Positions 49,277 to 60,175 are shown, counted from the first letter of the stretch. The stretch is DNA of 64,000 nt from Planococcus sp. ISL-109 (GCF_018613655.1 NZ_JAGGPW010000004.1:88499-152498); one strand, 5' to 3'. The notes: generated by a model from the letters alone, not told the origin. Made by a program: numbers and translations.

Positions 49277-50643
49277 CATTGTCCGACAAGTGCCGGTGCA
49301 AAAAATTCCTTGTACAGTTCATTGAGGATTTTTTCTTCATCAGCTTTTAAAATGCCGAACACCAAGCTGACCTCAGAAGAGCCTTGGTTGATCATTTCGA
49401 TGTTGACATCGGTCCGTGCAAAAGCTGCGGATGCCCGGGCAGTCAAGCCTTTGTGATTGTTCATGCCTTCGCCGACTAGGACGATCATCGAAAAATCATT
49501 GCGGATGTGGACATCGTCTGCGCACAATTCGCGTTTTACCCGTTCAACGATGCGTGTTTCTTTTTCCGCATCAAGCTGATGGCTCCGGAGGATGACCGAT
49601 AAATTGTCGATGCCGGATGGGATATGTTCATAGGAGATTTCTTCGTCTTCTAGGATTTGCAGCAGCTTGCGGCCAAAGCCGACTTCCCGGTTCATCAAGT
49701 ATTTGCTGACGTATAATGTCGAGAAGCCGCTGTCTGCGGAAATGCCTGTCACCGGCCGCAGAGAATCGCTGCGCTCTGCGACGATCATCGTGCCCGGTGC
49801 AGACGGGTTATTCGTATTGCGGATGCATAGCGGAACAGAGGCGCGGAAAGCCGGCATCAGCGCTTCGTCGTGCAGCACGGCAAAGCCGGCATACGACAGT
49901 TCGCGCATTTCACGGTACGTCATCTGCTCGATTTCGACTGGGTTTTCGACAACTTGGGGATTGGCGGCGAACACACAATCGACATCCGTAAAGTTTTCGT
50001 AAAGTTCAGCTTTGACGGCAGCTGCAAGAATCGATCCGGTAATATCGGATCCCCCGCGGTCGAACGTGCGGAGCATGCCATCTTTTGTATAGCCGAAAAA
50101 TCCAGGGAAAACGGTGATTCCCGGTTTTTCGGCAAGGGCTGCGAGGTTGTCATAAGACTCGTCGAGCGCTTGTGCACGCTCTGGCGGATTGTTGACAAAA
50201 AGTCCGCCGTTCGCGGGATTGACATATTCCGCCTGTAATCCGATGGAAGTGAAGTAAGCGGCAATCAGTTTTGCGGAATTGTCTTCGCCTGCTGCTTTGA
50301 TCGAGTCGAAGAACAAATCATGCTGGCCGCGGTTCGCGCGCAAACGATCTGCGAGGTCTGCACGGATGATGTCGATGATATCACGGTCAAGCCCGAGCCC
50401 ATCGGCGATTTCCGTGTAGCGGTCGATGACAGCTTGCATTGCGGACTGGGCAGATTCGCCTGCAAGCGCTGCAGATGCGAGCCGAATCAGCAGGTCAGTC
50501 ACTTTCGTATCGCCGCTGAAGCGTTTGCCGGGTGCCGAGACGACTACAATGCGGCGCGCTGGGTCTGCTTGGATGATGCTTGCGACTTTTTTGATTTGTT
50601 GTGCGCTAGCGACTGAAGTTCCACCGAATTTGCATACTTTCAT
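49276..50643 (-). CDS. thrD: Aspartate kinase (ThrD/YclM type)
   Basis: A 455-residue kinase phosphorylating aspartate, the first step to threonine, lysine and methionine. It opens MKVCKFGGTSVASAQQIKKV with the KFGGTS phosphate site, followed by GGSDITGSILAAA (about 200) and NTNNPSAPGT (about 280). Two ACT domains follow (about 300-455; VEMINQGSSEVSLVFG region). Sequence and length resemble the Bacillus threonine-linked aspartokinase III. ATG 50643 is preferred, matching relatives; ATG 50658 is possible. It is divergent from hom-thrC-thrB, forming one threonine locus. Confidence 0.93.
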   Translation of the reverse strand: MKVCKFGGTSVASAQQIKKVASIIQADPARRIVVVSAPGKRFSGDTKVTDLLIRLASAALAGESAQSAMQAVIDRYTEIADGLGLDRDIIDIIRADLADRLRANRGQHDLFFDSIKAAGEDNSAKLIAAYFTSIGLQAEYVNPANGGLFVNNPPERAQALDESYDNLAALAEKPGITVFPGFFGYTKDGMLRTFDRGGSDITGSILAAAVKAELYENFTDVDCVFAANPQVVENPVEIEQMTYREMRELSYAGFAVLHDEALMPAFRASVPLCIRNTNNPSAPGTMIVAERSDSLRPVTGISADSGFSTLYVSKYLMNREVGFGRKLLQILEDEEISYEHIPSGIDNLSVILRSHQLDAEKETRIVERVKRELCADDVHIRNDFSMIVLVGEGMNNHKGLTARASAAFARTDVNIEMINQGSSEVSLVFGILKADEEKILNELYKEFFAPALVGQ

Positions 50644-50683
50644 CGTATCAAGTCCCATCTTTTTTAATAGTCAGTGAAAAGGG

Positions 50684-50712
50684 TTGTATTCGTTAAAATA
50701 TAATACTATAAT
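50684..50712 (+). promoter_or_regulatory. Probable sigma-A promoter of hom-thrC-thrB
   Basis: TTGTAT (50684-50689), a 17-bp spacer and a perfect TATAAT (50707-50712) lie about 60 bp before hom. I saw no T-box or leader peptide; the leader is too short for one. Confidence 0.75.
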
Positions 50713-50771
50713 GTCTCTATGACAAAAACAACTGTTTTTTCACAGTGTACACACCATGGGAGGAATCGTCA

Positions 50772-52070
50772 ATGAAAAATGAAATTTCAATCGGATTATT
50801 AGGTTTCGGAACAGTAGGGAGCGGCGTAGCGAAAATCATACAGCAACACCAGGATGATCTTCAGCATAAACTAGGCGCCCAAGTCGCGATCCGAAAAGTA
50901 TTGGTGCGGGATGCCGGGAAAGACCGGTTTACGGACCTCGATCCGAATGTCTTCACGACGGATATCGAAGAAATCTTGAATGATTCTTCCCTAGACATCA
51001 TTGTGGAAGTGATGGGCGGCATTGAAGGTGCGAAATCGGCGATGGAACAAGCGCTGAAATCCGGGAAGCAAGTGGTCACAGCGAATAAGGATGTCATGGC
51101 GGAATATGGCCACGAGCTCTTGAAATTGGCGGATGCCGAAAAATGCGACTTGTTCTATGAAGCAAGTGTCGCAGGTGGCATTCCGATTATCCGGACGCTC
51201 GAAGACGGGCTGGCGTCGGATCGCATTTCTAGCATGATGGGTATCGTCAACGGGACGACAAACTTCATCTTGACGAAAATGAAACAGGAAAAGAAAAGCT
51301 ATGAAGACGCATTAGCGGAAGCGACCAAACTCGGTTTTGCAGAAGCGGATCCGACAGCAGATGTCGGAGGGCTAGATGCAGCGCGTAAAATGGTCATCTT
51401 GTCTTCTCTCGCATTTTCAACAGAAGTTAAATTGGAGGATGTGCACATCCGCGGCATGGATACCATTAAAGACGGCGACGTGGAAATGGGGGAAAGGCTC
51501 GGCTATACGATGAAAATGGTCGGCTCGTCGACAAAAGATGAAGACGGCATCGACGTTTCCGTAGAACCGATTTTCCTGGCGAACGCCCACCCGCTCGCTG
51601 CAGTCAATAATGAATTCAATGCTGTCTATATACATGGTGATGCAGTCGGAGAAACAATGCTTTATGGCCCAGGGGCAGGTTCTTTGCCGACAGCCACATC
51701 GGTCGTTTCGGATATCATCGCCGCTTGTCGGAATTTGTTGCTCGGCGTCAATGGGAAACGGAAACACTCCGCACAATACGCTCGTGTCATCAAACCGGCA
51801 GAGAAAAGCTGCTCGAAATACTTCCATCGCCTGCTCGTCGATGACGTGGTCGGCGTGTTGTCGAAAGTTAGCGCGATTTACAGCAAACACGGCGCAAGCA
51901 TCCAGTCGATTACGCAAAATCCTGCAACCGGTGAACATGAAGGAAAAGCTGAACTCATTTTGCAAACACATGAAATTTCACGCCAGCAGCATTTGGATGT
52001 GTTAAAAGAAATGGAAGGCATGGCAAGTGTCATCAGCCATTACCGCATTGAAGGGGAGGAAGCAGCATGA
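50772..52070 (+). CDS. hom: Homoserine dehydrogenase
   Basis: A 432-residue NAD(P)-dependent enzyme reducing aspartate semialdehyde to homoserine. The Rossmann motif [11 protein letters not shown] lies at about 8-18. The catalytic and substrate region is [20 protein letters not shown] (about 130-149), with the [20 protein letters not shown] signature at about 197-216. An ACT domain (about 350-430) is the site of threonine feedback. ATG 50772 follows GGGAGGAATCGTC. It is the first gene of the operon. Confidence 0.96.
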   Translation: MKNEISIGLLGFGTVGSGVAKIIQQHQDDLQHKLGAQVAIRKVLVRDAGKDRFTDLDPNVFTTDIEEILNDSSLDIIVEVMGGIEGAKSAMEQALKSGKQVVTANKDVMAEYGHELLKLADAEKCDLFYEASVAGGIPIIRTLEDGLASDRISSMMGIVNGTTNFILTKMKQEKKSYEDALAEATKLGFAEADPTADVGGLDAARKMVILSSLAFSTEVKLEDVHIRGMDTIKDGDVEMGERLGYTMKMVGSSTKDEDGIDVSVEPIFLANAHPLAAVNNEFNAVYIHGDAVGETMLYGPGAGSLPTATSVVSDIIAACRNLLLGVNGKRKHSAQYARVIKPAEKSCSKYFHRLLVDDVVGVLSKVSAIYSKHGASIQSITQNPATGEHEGKAELILQTHEISRQQHLDVLKEMEGMASVISHYRIEGEEAA

Positions 52071-53128
52071 GATGGCCTGGATTGATCGAACAATATAAAG
52101 AGTGGTTGCCAGTAACGGAAGCTACTCCTTCACTGACTTTGCAGGAAGGCAATACGCCGCTAGTGCATTTGGAAAAACTGTCTGAGCAGTGGGGCATCGA
52201 TGTTTACGCTAAAATCGAAGGCGCCAATCCGACGGGATCGTTTAAAGACCGCGGCATGGTCATGGCTGTCGCCAAAGCGAAAGAAGAAGGCGACAGCGTA
52301 CTGGTCTGTGCATCAACTGGGAATACGTCGGCATCTGCAGCTGCATACGGCGCAAGAGCGGGCATGCGGACAATTGTCGTCATCCCGGAAGGCCGCATCG
52401 CACTCGGAAAGTTGGCGCAGGCCAAAATGTACGGTGCAGAAATTTTGGAAATCAAAGGCAATTTCGATGATGCGCTGGAGATGGTCCGTGAAATTGGAAA
52501 AGAACCAGGGATCGCACTCGTCAACTCCGTCAACCCGTATCGCATCGAAGGACAGAAAACCATTGCGTTCGAAGTAATCGAGCAACTCGGGAAAGTTCCT
52601 GATTTGTTCGCACTCCCGGTCGGCAATGCCGGAAACATTTCAGCTGCCTGGAAAGGCTTCACTGAATACGCAGAACGCACAGGCGAAAAACGCCCAGTGT
52701 TGCTCGGAGTTCAAGCAGAAGGTGCATCGCCGATTGTCCAGAACAAAATCGTTGAACAGCCCGAAACCGTAGCGACAGCAATCCGCATCGGCAACCCGGC
52801 GAGCTGGCAACTGGCGCTTGACGCACTGGATCAATCGAACGGCACGATTTTGGCAAGGAGCGATGAAAAAATTCTGGAGGCTTACCAATTATTAGCTAAA
52901 ACAGAAGGAATCTTTGCGGAACCCGCATCTTGTGCATCGATCGCCGGACTGAAGCAGCAAGTGGAAGCAGGACTAGTAGAAAAAGGTTCAACTGTCGTTT
53001 GCGTCCTGACAGGAAACGGCTTGAAGGATCCGGCAACAGCCATCGACGTCAGCAAAGATGAAGGGATGCTCCAAGCCGACGATATGGAACGGTTTTGGGA
53101 GGCGCTGAAAAAGGAGGTCAATGTATGA
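52067..53128 (+). CDS. thrC: Threonine synthase
   Basis: A 353-residue PLP enzyme converting O-phosphohomoserine to threonine. The PLP lysine is Lys60 in [11 protein letters not shown], the phosphate-cup region is [18 protein letters not shown] (about 84-101), and a further site is [14 protein letters not shown] (about 184-197). The length fits the short class of Gram-positives. Its start overlaps the hom stop by four bases. Confidence 0.96.
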   Translation: MRWPGLIEQYKEWLPVTEATPSLTLQEGNTPLVHLEKLSEQWGIDVYAKIEGANPTGSFKDRGMVMAVAKAKEEGDSVLVCASTGNTSASAAAYGARAGMRTIVVIPEGRIALGKLAQAKMYGAEILEIKGNFDDALEMVREIGKEPGIALVNSVNPYRIEGQKTIAFEVIEQLGKVPDLFALPVGNAGNISAAWKGFTEYAERTGEKRPVLLGVQAEGASPIVQNKIVEQPETVATAIRIGNPASWQLALDALDQSNGTILARSDEKILEAYQLLAKTEGIFAEPASCASIAGLKQQVEAGLVEKGSTVVCVLTGNGLKDPATAIDVSKDEGMLQADDMERFWEALKKEVNV

Positions 53129-54030
53129 GTTGGAAAGAATTTTCGATAGCAGTACCGGCTTCAACGGCAAATCTTGGGCCGGGCTTTGACTCCATTGGAT
53201 TGGCGCTCGACCTTCATTTGAACATTCACGTGTCGCCTTCGGACTTTTGGCAGCTCGACTATAAAACTGCTGGATATGCCCATCTATCGAATGTTGAAGA
53301 TAATTTGATTCTGCAGGCAGCTAAACAGGCAGCATCCGCTTACGGCAAAACATTGCCGACGGCGAAACTCGAAATCGATACCGACATCCCGCTCGGCAGG
53401 GGACTTGGCAGCAGCGCGTCTGCCATTGCAGCCGGCATCGAGCTGGCGGATCGCCTGCTCGGACTGGATATGACGCAACAGCAGAAAGTGCGTATCGGCA
53501 CGGATATGGAAGGTCATCCCGATAATATATCCGCCTCGCTGCTCGGCGGTTTGACGATTTCTTATTTTGATGACGACCAACTCGAAACGGTGCACATCGA
53601 ACAAGTGGATATCGGCGTCGTGCTACTCATTCCGCAAGCGATTTTTCTGACAGAGGAATCGAGAGCGTTATTGCCTGAACAACTGGCCTACAGCGACAGT
53701 GTGCGAGGGAGCGCTGCAGCAAATGTGTTATCTGCAGCACTCGTGCAAGGCGACTGGGAAAAGGCTGGAAAACTGATGAGCAAAGATCTGTTCCATCAAC
53801 CGTACCGCCAAAATCGCTTTCCGGACTACCTTGAAATCGGGACAGTTTGCTTGGAACTTGGAGCATATGGCTATGCCATCAGCGGCGCCGGCCCATCACT
53901 ATTCATTCCAGTAAAAAGCGGTGAGGAGCAGCGGATTGCTAGAGCTCTCGGTGAACGCTTTCCACATTATGAAAGCTTGGTGACAAAACCGGCGAATGCA
54001 GGTACGAAATCGTGTGAAACAGTCGCATAA
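53125..54030 (+). CDS. thrB: Homoserine kinase
   Basis: A 301-residue GHMP-superfamily kinase making O-phosphohomoserine. It opens with [20 protein letters not shown] (about 10-29). The ATP-binding motif [13 protein letters not shown] is at about 88-100, and the C-terminal GHMP motif around [15 protein letters not shown] at about 252. The start overlaps the thrC stop and follows AAGGAGGTCA. The operon order hom-thrC-thrB is that of Bacillus. Confidence 0.95.
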   Translation: MSWKEFSIAVPASTANLGPGFDSIGLALDLHLNIHVSPSDFWQLDYKTAGYAHLSNVEDNLILQAAKQAASAYGKTLPTAKLEIDTDIPLGRGLGSSASAIAAGIELADRLLGLDMTQQQKVRIGTDMEGHPDNISASLLGGLTISYFDDDQLETVHIEQVDIGVVLLIPQAIFLTEESRALLPEQLAYSDSVRGSAAANVLSAALVQGDWEKAGKLMSKDLFHQPYRQNRFPDYLEIGTVCLELGAYGYAISGAGPSLFIPVKSGEEQRIARALGERFPHYESLVTKPANAGTKSCETVA

Positions 54031-54033
54031 CTA

Positions 54034-54074
54034 AAACGCTCCGGAAAGCATTTGCTTTCCGGAGCGTTTTTTAT
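54034..54074. terminator. Terminator after thrB
   Basis: AAAACGCTCCGGAAAGCA and TGCTTTCCGGAGCGTTTT form a long perfect stem around a short TT loop, followed by TTTATT. Confidence 0.92.
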
Positions 54075-54116
54075 TTTGCATGAATCAAATGAGTAGTATG
54101 TTAAGATATGCGGTGT

Positions 54117-55541
54117 TTAGAGCTGGATGGAGATGTATTTCGTTTCAAGAAACGCCTCAAGGCCTTCCTGTCCGCCTTCACGGCCGATGCCGCTTTCTTT
54201 CATGCCGCCAAATGGTGCTTGTGCAGTAGAAGGGGCTCCGTCGTTCCAGCCGACAATGCCGTATTCGAGATTTTCTGCGAGAAACGTTCCGCGCGACATG
54301 CTTTCAGTGAAGAAATACGAAGCGAGGCCGAACCGGCTATCGTTGGCGAGCTTTACTGCTTCCTCGTCCGTTTTGAAACTCATGATCGGTGCGACCGGCC
54401 CGAAGGTTTCTTCGAACATGACCAGCATGTCTTCTTTTGCACCGGTGAGCACGGTCGGATTGTAGAAGTAGGCGTCATTCTCGGTTGTGCCGTCACCGCC
54501 GACGAGCACTTTCGCGCCTTTATCGACTGCATCTTTTACGTGGCGCGCCACTTTCTCATAGCCTTCTTTGTCGATGAGCGGCCCGATGTCTACCCCTTCT
54601 TCGAGTCCGTTGCCGACTTTCAAATGTCCTGCTGCTTGTTGCAATTTATCGGAAAATGCATCAACTATGCTTTCTTGAACGTAAATGCGGTTGCCGCAAA
54701 CGCAGGTCTGTCCGGCATTGCGGAATTTCGAAGCCATGACGCCTTCGACCGCTTTGTCTATGTCGGCATCATCGAGGACGATAATGGGTGCATGGCCGCC
54801 GAGTTCCAATGACAGGTTGAGCATCGTCTCAGAACTTTGCTTCATCAATTCCTTGCCGATCTCCGTTGATCCTGTAAAGGTCAATTTGCGTACTGATGGA
54901 TGGCTCGTGAACACCTTGCCGATTTTTGATGCGCGGCCGGTCACTAAATTGATGACGCCTTTCGGGAACCCTGCCTCTTCGGCCAGTTCAAATATACGGA
55001 CAGCAGTGAGCGGCGTCATTTTCGCCGGTTTGGAAACAAACGTACAGCCGGCAGCGAGAGCGGGAGCCATTTTCCTCGCCATCATCGCAGCGGGGAAGTT
55101 CCATGGCGTAATCGAGGCGACAACGCCGACAGGCTGCTTGTTGACCTGAATCCGCTTGCCGTCTTTGCTCGCTGGAATAGTGCGCCCATAGACCCGTTTT
55201 CCTTCTTCGGCGAACCAGGAGATGAACGATGCGGAATACTCGATTTCACCGATCGCTTCTTTTAGCGGTTTGCCCATTTCCTTCGTCAGGATTTCGGCGA
55301 TTTCTTCCTTATGCTCCAACAGAAGATCGTGCCATTTCATCAATAGTTTTGCGCGGTCGTATGCTGTCGTTTTCGACCAGCTAGGGAATGCAGCTGCTGC
55401 AGCTTCGACCGCTGCCGTTGCCTCTTCCTCGCCGCCGTTAGGCACTGTTCCGACTTGTTCGCCAGTAGCTGGGTTCATGACCTTAATCGAATCATTGCCT
55501 TTATCGGTCCACTCACCATTTATATAATGTTTGCCATTCAT
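54117..55541 (-). CDS. gabD: NAD(P)-dependent succinate-semialdehyde dehydrogenase
   Basis: A 474-residue aldehyde dehydrogenase. The general base Glu246 is in [12 protein letters not shown], and the nucleophile Cys280 in [15 protein letters not shown]. Cofactor-binding features include [20 protein letters not shown] (about 145-164) and GSTEIGKEL. It follows the GabD/SSADH subfamily, which oxidises succinate semialdehyde to succinate, linking GABA breakdown to the citric acid cycle. GABA aminotransferase is not adjacent. AAAGGAGGAATTTTTA precedes the ATG. Confidence 0.9.
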   Translation of the reverse strand: MNGKHYINGEWTDKGNDSIKVMNPATGEQVGTVPNGGEEEATAAVEAAAAAFPSWSKTTAYDRAKLLMKWHDLLLEHKEEIAEILTKEMGKPLKEAIGEIEYSASFISWFAEEGKRVYGRTIPASKDGKRIQVNKQPVGVVASITPWNFPAAMMARKMAPALAAGCTFVSKPAKMTPLTAVRIFELAEEAGFPKGVINLVTGRASKIGKVFTSHPSVRKLTFTGSTEIGKELMKQSSETMLNLSLELGGHAPIIVLDDADIDKAVEGVMASKFRNAGQTCVCGNRIYVQESIVDAFSDKLQQAAGHLKVGNGLEEGVDIGPLIDKEGYEKVARHVKDAVDKGAKVLVGGDGTTENDAYFYNPTVLTGAKEDMLVMFEETFGPVAPIMSFKTDEEAVKLANDSRFGLASYFFTESMSRGTFLAENLEYGIVGWNDGAPSTAQAPFGGMKESGIGREGGQEGLEAFLETKYISIQL

Positions 55542-55880
55542 TAAAAATTCCTCCTTTTTTCTAATAGCTAATTATACTTCTCTTGAATAAGTCTAGGGTT
55601 GTGCTACTTTATATTAGTTCCCTCATTCACCATAAATCATGCGAAAATTATAAGGTTTGTCAAAAAAATAAACAAGTCTAAACAATACGCAATATATTGC
55701 TGGTTGTCGTGTTTTCGAAAAAATGAATGATTATTCAATTTAAAGTTATTTCAAAATAGTCTATAAATTCCGTTTTATAGATGGGATTTCTGTGCTACTA
55801 TTGCTTAAAACTAATAGATTTCCTAAAAAACTTGTATCTCTATAGTTTTTTTGGAAGTCATGAAAGCGAGCTGAAACGAC
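55542..55880. other. Intergenic region between gabD and the transporter gene
   Basis: About 340 bases, very AT-rich, with no gene. It must hold promoters for both divergent genes; no confident elements were identified. Confidence 0.5.
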
Positions 55881-57077
55881 ATGCCGAAAATGTTAGCTCT
55901 GGCCATTATGATTTTTATTTTGTTTATCGGAGAGATGATCTCCATACGAACAAAAGCTTGGATTCCTTCCATTTTTATCAGCGGAATGTTGTTCTTGATC
56001 GGATATTGGACATTCTTCCCTGAGGACATCGTAACGCTTGGCGGAATTCCGTCAACTGTCGCGGTCATGCTGATTTATCTTTTGATTACGAACATGGGGA
56101 CGCTGCTGTCATTGGATGAACTTAAAAAACAGTGGCGTACAATTTTAATTGCCCTATCCGGAATTTTAGGGATTATCGTTTTCCTGCTCAGCATCGGGAC
56201 ACTTTTCTTTGATTTTCAGACGGTCATCGTAGCCATTCCACCGCTTGTTGGAGGATTGGTATCTGCATTAATTATGTCAGAAGGAGCAACGGCAGCGGGA
56301 TTGCCGACGCTAGCCGTATTTGCAATTGTCATTTACGTTATCCAAGGCTTTGCAGGGTATCCGCTGACATCCGTTATGTTGAAAAAGGAAGGCCGCAATT
56401 TACTGCACAAATACCGCAATAATGAATTGGTGGACTATCAGCCTTTAGCGGAAGAAACAGCTGAAGTTACAGAACAAGATGAAAAGCCAAAAATGTTCAG
56501 AGCCATGCCTGAGAAATACAATACCGATTTCTTCAAGTTCTTCCGCTTGGCATTAGTTGGCTATGCCGCTTATCTCGTATCGACGCTCGCAGCACCTGTG
56601 GTCGAGATAAGCCCGTTCGTTTTGTGCTTATTGTTTGGGGTCATCGCACGTTCTATCGGCTTTTTGGAACGCCATCCGCTGCAGAAGGCAAACGGCTTCG
56701 GCTTCGCCATCATGGCGTTATTGCTGTTTATCTTTGATGGGTTGAAAACGGCGACGCCTCAAATGATGCTAGAAATTCTGTACCCGCTGATTGGCATCAT
56801 TATCATCGGCCTTATCGGAATGTATATTTTCTCGTTCATCATCGGGAAAATCCTCAAAGTCAGTAAAGAAATGGCATTTGCCTGTTCATTGACGGCTCTG
56901 TACGGATTCCCGGCGGATTATATCATCACTGTCGAAGTAATCAACGCCCTGACACGTGACGAGGAAGAACGGAAAATGCTGACAAGCCGCATGCTACCGC
57001 CGATGCTCGTCGCCGGATTTATTACCGTGACCATCGTATCGGTCATTCTTGCGGGTATATTCGTCGGTTTCTTGTAA
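55881..57077 (+). CDS. Polytopic membrane transporter of unidentified family
   Basis: A 398-residue protein with about 10-11 hydrophobic segments. It has a central hydrophilic loop rich in Glu (about 175-210) that divides two membrane halves. Motifs such as GGLVSALIMSEGATAAGLPT and ACSLTALYGFPADYIITVEV recall the ESS/GltS-type inverted repeat with re-entrant loops. I would call it a putative ion-coupled solute carrier, without a named family. A weak site (AGCGAG) precedes ATG 55881. It lies 22 bp before two M20 amidohydrolase genes, so its substrate is probably an N-acylated or carbamoylated amino acid. Confidence 0.7.
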   Translation: MPKMLALAIMIFILFIGEMISIRTKAWIPSIFISGMLFLIGYWTFFPEDIVTLGGIPSTVAVMLIYLLITNMGTLLSLDELKKQWRTILIALSGILGIIVFLLSIGTLFFDFQTVIVAIPPLVGGLVSALIMSEGATAAGLPTLAVFAIVIYVIQGFAGYPLTSVMLKKEGRNLLHKYRNNELVDYQPLAEETAEVTEQDEKPKMFRAMPEKYNTDFFKFFRLALVGYAAYLVSTLAAPVVEISPFVLCLLFGVIARSIGFLERHPLQKANGFGFAIMALLLFIFDGLKTATPQMMLEILYPLIGIIIIGLIGMYIFSFIIGKILKVSKEMAFACSLTALYGFPADYIITVEVINALTRDEEERKMLTSRMLPPMLVAGFITVTIVSVILAGIFVGFL

Positions 57078-57099
57078 ACGATAATTAGGAGGTTTTGCA

Positions 57100-58287
57100 A
57101 TGATTCATAAAACGATAAAAAACTATATTGCAGAAAATAACGAGGAATTGGTCAGCATCCGGAGAAAATTGCACAGCGAACCGGAATTGTCTTGGGAAGA
57201 ATATAAGACGTCGGAATTCGTGGCGAGCTATTTGACGGAGCTCGGCATCACATGCCGTAAAACCGAACCGACGGGTGTCGTCGGGGAACTGGCCGGTGGC
57301 AAGCCTGGCAAGACGGTCGCGCTTCGGGCAGATATGGACGCATTGTCAGTAGAAGAGCTGACAGAAGAGTTGCCGTACGGATCCAAAGAGCCCGGTAAAA
57401 TGCACGCTTGCGGCCACGATGCGCACACAGCGATGCTGTTGATTGCGGCAAAGGCACTTGCCACGGTGAAAGAAGAGCTTTCCGGCACGGTGCGCTTCTT
57501 GTTCCAGCCGGCAGAAGAAGTCGCGACCGGAGCACGGGAAATGGTCAAGCAAGGCGCAATGGAAGGTGTCGACAATGTTTTTGGTATTCACATTTGGTCG
57601 CAAAGCCCGACTGGCAAAGTATCGTGTACGCCCGGTCCATCGTTTGCATCAGCCGATATTTTCAAGATCCGTTTCACAGGGCGCGGAGGGCATGGAGCGA
57701 TGCCGCAAGCGTGCATCGATGCATCGGTCATGGCCTCTTCATTCGTTATGAACGTACAGTCGATCGTCTCACGGACCATCGACCCGAAGCAGCCGGCAGT
57801 CGTGACGGTCGGGAAAATGACAGTCGGCACCCGCTTTAATATCATTGCGGAAAACGCAGTCATTGAAGGGACGGTGCGCTGTTTTGATCCGGCTGTCCGA
57901 GATCATATCGAAAAGCAATTGGCCGTGTATGCGAAAAATACCGCCGAGCTTTACGGAGGGACAGCCGAACTGGAGTATACCCGCGGCACGCAAGCGGTCA
58001 TTAACGATGCAGAAAGTGCAGAACATGCACAAAGAGTTGCGGCGGAAGCGTTCGGGCAAGATGCGCTTTACGTTGAAGACCCGACGATGGGCGGAGAGGA
58101 TTTCTCGTTCTTCCTGGACGAGGCGCCTGGCTGTTTCGCATTGGTCGGTTCAGGGAATCTGGAGAAAGACACACAATGGGCCCATCATCACGGACGGTTC
58201 AACATTGATGAAGACGCGCTTTCAACGGGCGCAGAATTATACGCTCAGTACGCTTATTCATATTTGGACAAAAATCGAACGAACTAA
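57100..58287 (+). CDS. M20 family amidohydrolase (IAL/HipO type)
   Basis: A 395-residue zinc or manganese amidohydrolase that removes acyl groups from N-acyl amino acids or related amides. Metal ligands are seen in LRADMDALSVEE (about 75-86), MHACGHDAHTAML (about 101-113) and FLFQPAEEVATGAREMVKQG (about 130-149, catalytic Glu). The last His is in MGGEDFSFFL (about 330). A dimerisation domain lies at about 180-290. AGGAGGTTTTGCA precedes the ATG. Part of a transporter-hydrolase-hydrolase operon. Confidence 0.93.
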   Translation: MIHKTIKNYIAENNEELVSIRRKLHSEPELSWEEYKTSEFVASYLTELGITCRKTEPTGVVGELAGGKPGKTVALRADMDALSVEELTEELPYGSKEPGKMHACGHDAHTAMLLIAAKALATVKEELSGTVRFLFQPAEEVATGAREMVKQGAMEGVDNVFGIHIWSQSPTGKVSCTPGPSFASADIFKIRFTGRGGHGAMPQACIDASVMASSFVMNVQSIVSRTIDPKQPAVVTVGKMTVGTRFNIIAENAVIEGTVRCFDPAVRDHIEKQLAVYAKNTAELYGGTAELEYTRGTQAVINDAESAEHAQRVAAEAFGQDALYVEDPTMGGEDFSFFLDEAPGCFALVGSGNLEKDTQWAHHHGRFNIDEDALSTGAELYAQYAYSYLDKNRTN

Positions 58288-58298
58288 TGGAGGGACTT

Positions 58299-59603
58299 AT
58301 GGGAAACAGCACAGTATATGACGATTTAATTAAATCATACGATGTGACATTGGATCATTCAGGTGTCAAAGGCGAACGACTTGCAAAACGCCTGCATGAG
58401 TTATCGGAAATTGGCTATACGGAACCGGGTGGAGTCAGACGCCCCGGCTTATCCAGCGAGGAAAAACAGGCCAAGCAATTGGTCAAATCCTGGATGGAAC
58501 AGGCAGGACTAAAGGTAAGAGAAGACGGAGCTGGAAATGTCTTTGGGTCTTTGGCAGGGAAAACAGCAGGCCCAGCGATTGCGTCAGGGTCACATGTGGA
58601 CAGTGTGCCGAATGGCGGAAACTTTGATGGTCCACTCGGTGTGCTGTCAGCGCTTGAAGTAGTGGAAGCTTGGAAAGAAACCGGCTTTGTTCCTGAAAAA
58701 CCGTATGAAGTGGTCATCTTTACGGATGAAGAAGGCTCCCGCTTTAATAGCGGGTTGACCGGAAGCCGAGCGATGACCGGTGATATCACTGAAGCCGAAA
58801 TGAAGCAATTGAGGGATTACAATGGCGAAGGTTTAGAACAAGTGCTTACTTCTTACGGCAGCTCATTAACGGCTTTTCAACAATCTGTCCGGGATTTATC
58901 CGAACTGGAATTATTTGCAGAAGTCCATATCGAACAAGGAACAAAGTTGGAGCAGGAAAATGAACCGGTCGGCATCGTCAGCGGCATAGCAGGACCTGCC
59001 TGGATACAAGTTGAGTTTTCCGGGCACGCTGGACATGCGGGCAATACACCGATGATTGGAAGAACCGATAGCTTAGTGGCAGCTGGGGAGTTTGTCAGCC
59101 GTTTGCCGGAACTTCCGCAATCGGTCAGCGATACGGCCGTAGCGACAGTCGGCAAACTCGATGTTTCGCCAAATGGCATAAATGTTATTCCAGAGCGTGT
59201 CGTTTTGCATGTCGATGCGCGGGATATCCAAACAGAACCGAGAGACTTGCTCGTTGAACGAGTTCAACACTTAGCTGAGGAAGTGACGGAAAAACACGGA
59301 GTCTCTTTAACGCTTCAGCAAAACACCAGCATCACTCCAGTGCCGATCGCGGATGAGCTGCAGCAGGAGCTGGCGGATATTTTGGAACAGCAGAAGATCA
59401 AGCCTGTCAGAATTCCAAGCGGCGCCGGTCACGATGCCATGATTTTAGGCAGGCGCATTCCGGTCGCGATGCTATTCGTGCGCAGCCAAGACGGCATCAG
59501 CCACAATCCGAAAGAATGGTCGTCATTATCGGATTGCGTGCAAGGCGTTCACGTATTAAAAGCGTTTATTGAATCACGAATGAAGAAAAGCGCATTCGAA
59601 TAA
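58299..59603 (+). CDS. Zn-dependent hydrolase (hydantoinase/carbamoylase family)
   Basis: A 434-residue M20 enzyme of the N-carbamoyl-L-amino acid hydrolase/allantoate amidohydrolase group. Metal ligands appear in GSHVDSVPNGGNFDGPLGVL (about 90-109) and FTDEEGSRFNSGLTGSRAM (about 140-158). Later elements are HIEQGTKLEQENEPVGIVSG (about 205-224) and IPSGAGHDAMILGRRIPVAM (about 370-389). It cleaves carbamoyl or ureido groups from amino acids. ATG 58299 is chosen for GGAGGG 5 bases upstream; the ATG at 58287 overlaps the previous stop and that site. Last gene before a terminator. Confidence 0.92.
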   Translation: MGNSTVYDDLIKSYDVTLDHSGVKGERLAKRLHELSEIGYTEPGGVRRPGLSSEEKQAKQLVKSWMEQAGLKVREDGAGNVFGSLAGKTAGPAIASGSHVDSVPNGGNFDGPLGVLSALEVVEAWKETGFVPEKPYEVVIFTDEEGSRFNSGLTGSRAMTGDITEAEMKQLRDYNGEGLEQVLTSYGSSLTAFQQSVRDLSELELFAEVHIEQGTKLEQENEPVGIVSGIAGPAWIQVEFSGHAGHAGNTPMIGRTDSLVAAGEFVSRLPELPQSVSDTAVATVGKLDVSPNGINVIPERVVLHVDARDIQTEPRDLLVERVQHLAEEVTEKHGVSLTLQQNTSITPVPIADELQQELADILEQQKIKPVRIPSGAGHDAMILGRRIPVAMLFVRSQDGISHNPKEWSSLSDCVQGVHVLKAFIESRMKKSAFE

Positions 59604-59614
59604 TTTTAATCTTA

Positions 59615-59646
59615 AGAGACGGGGACAGATTCCCGTCTTTTTTTTA
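59615..59646 (+). terminator. Terminator of the transporter-amidohydrolase operon
   Basis: AGACGGG and CCCGTCT pair around GACAGATT and are followed by eight Ts, 12 bases after the stop. Confidence 0.9.
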
Positions 59647-59823
59647 GTTAAAAGGTACCGTGAAAAGGGAGGCATGCGGGAGAATCGAGAAACATACAGA
59701 ATTTGGTTTTTAATGAAATTTGATGGAATTAACAGGATAAAATGATAGGCAGTGTATATTTTTCAGTGAATCGGGTATAGATAACTATGCACTATTTCGA
59801 ATCTTGATATGGAGGTGATGAAA

Positions 59824-60123
59824 GTGAAAGTAGTTGAGAATAACATAAGCAATTCTGCGCGTGCTTTTTCTGAGGAAAAAATCCTCAAGGAATGCCGCCA
59901 TTATTTTTCATCGGAAACTGCTCGAACAGCAGAAATCGGCGAAAGGTTCGTGGAATATTTTATAAAGAATGCCTCTAATGAAGGAGTTCTTTTTAAGACG
60001 ATAAAAGAGATAACCCATGACTTGAATGTATCTCATCAAACCTTGACCAAAATATTAAAGCGGCTCGGGGAAAAAGAGATTATTTATAGAAGAAACGGCA
60101 TTATCGGATTTTGGAGCGAGTAG
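59824..60123 (+). CDS. Small winged-helix DNA-binding protein
   Basis: A 99-residue protein. A Crp/RepL-like winged helix lies at about 45-95: GVLFKTIKEITHDLNVSHQT and LTKILKRLGEKEIIYRRNG. GTG 59824 is chosen for GGAGGTGATG at proper spacing; the upstream ATGs are too close to it. It has no effector domain. It may be a small transcriptional regulator of the following exopolysaccharide-type genes; this is inference. Confidence 0.65.
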   Translation: MKVVENNISNSARAFSEEKILKECRHYFSSETARTAEIGERFVEYFIKNASNEGVLFKTIKEITHDLNVSHQTLTKILKRLGEKEIIYRRNGIIGFWSE

Positions 60124-60138
60124 GAAAACTCAATAAAA

Positions 60139-60175
60139 AAACAGGCTGAGAATTCATTTCTCAGCCTGTTTTTTT
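60139..60175 (+). terminator. Terminator after the winged-helix gene
   Basis: AACAGGCTGAGAA and TTCTCAGCCTGTT form a strong stem followed by TTTTTTGG. Confidence 0.92.
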
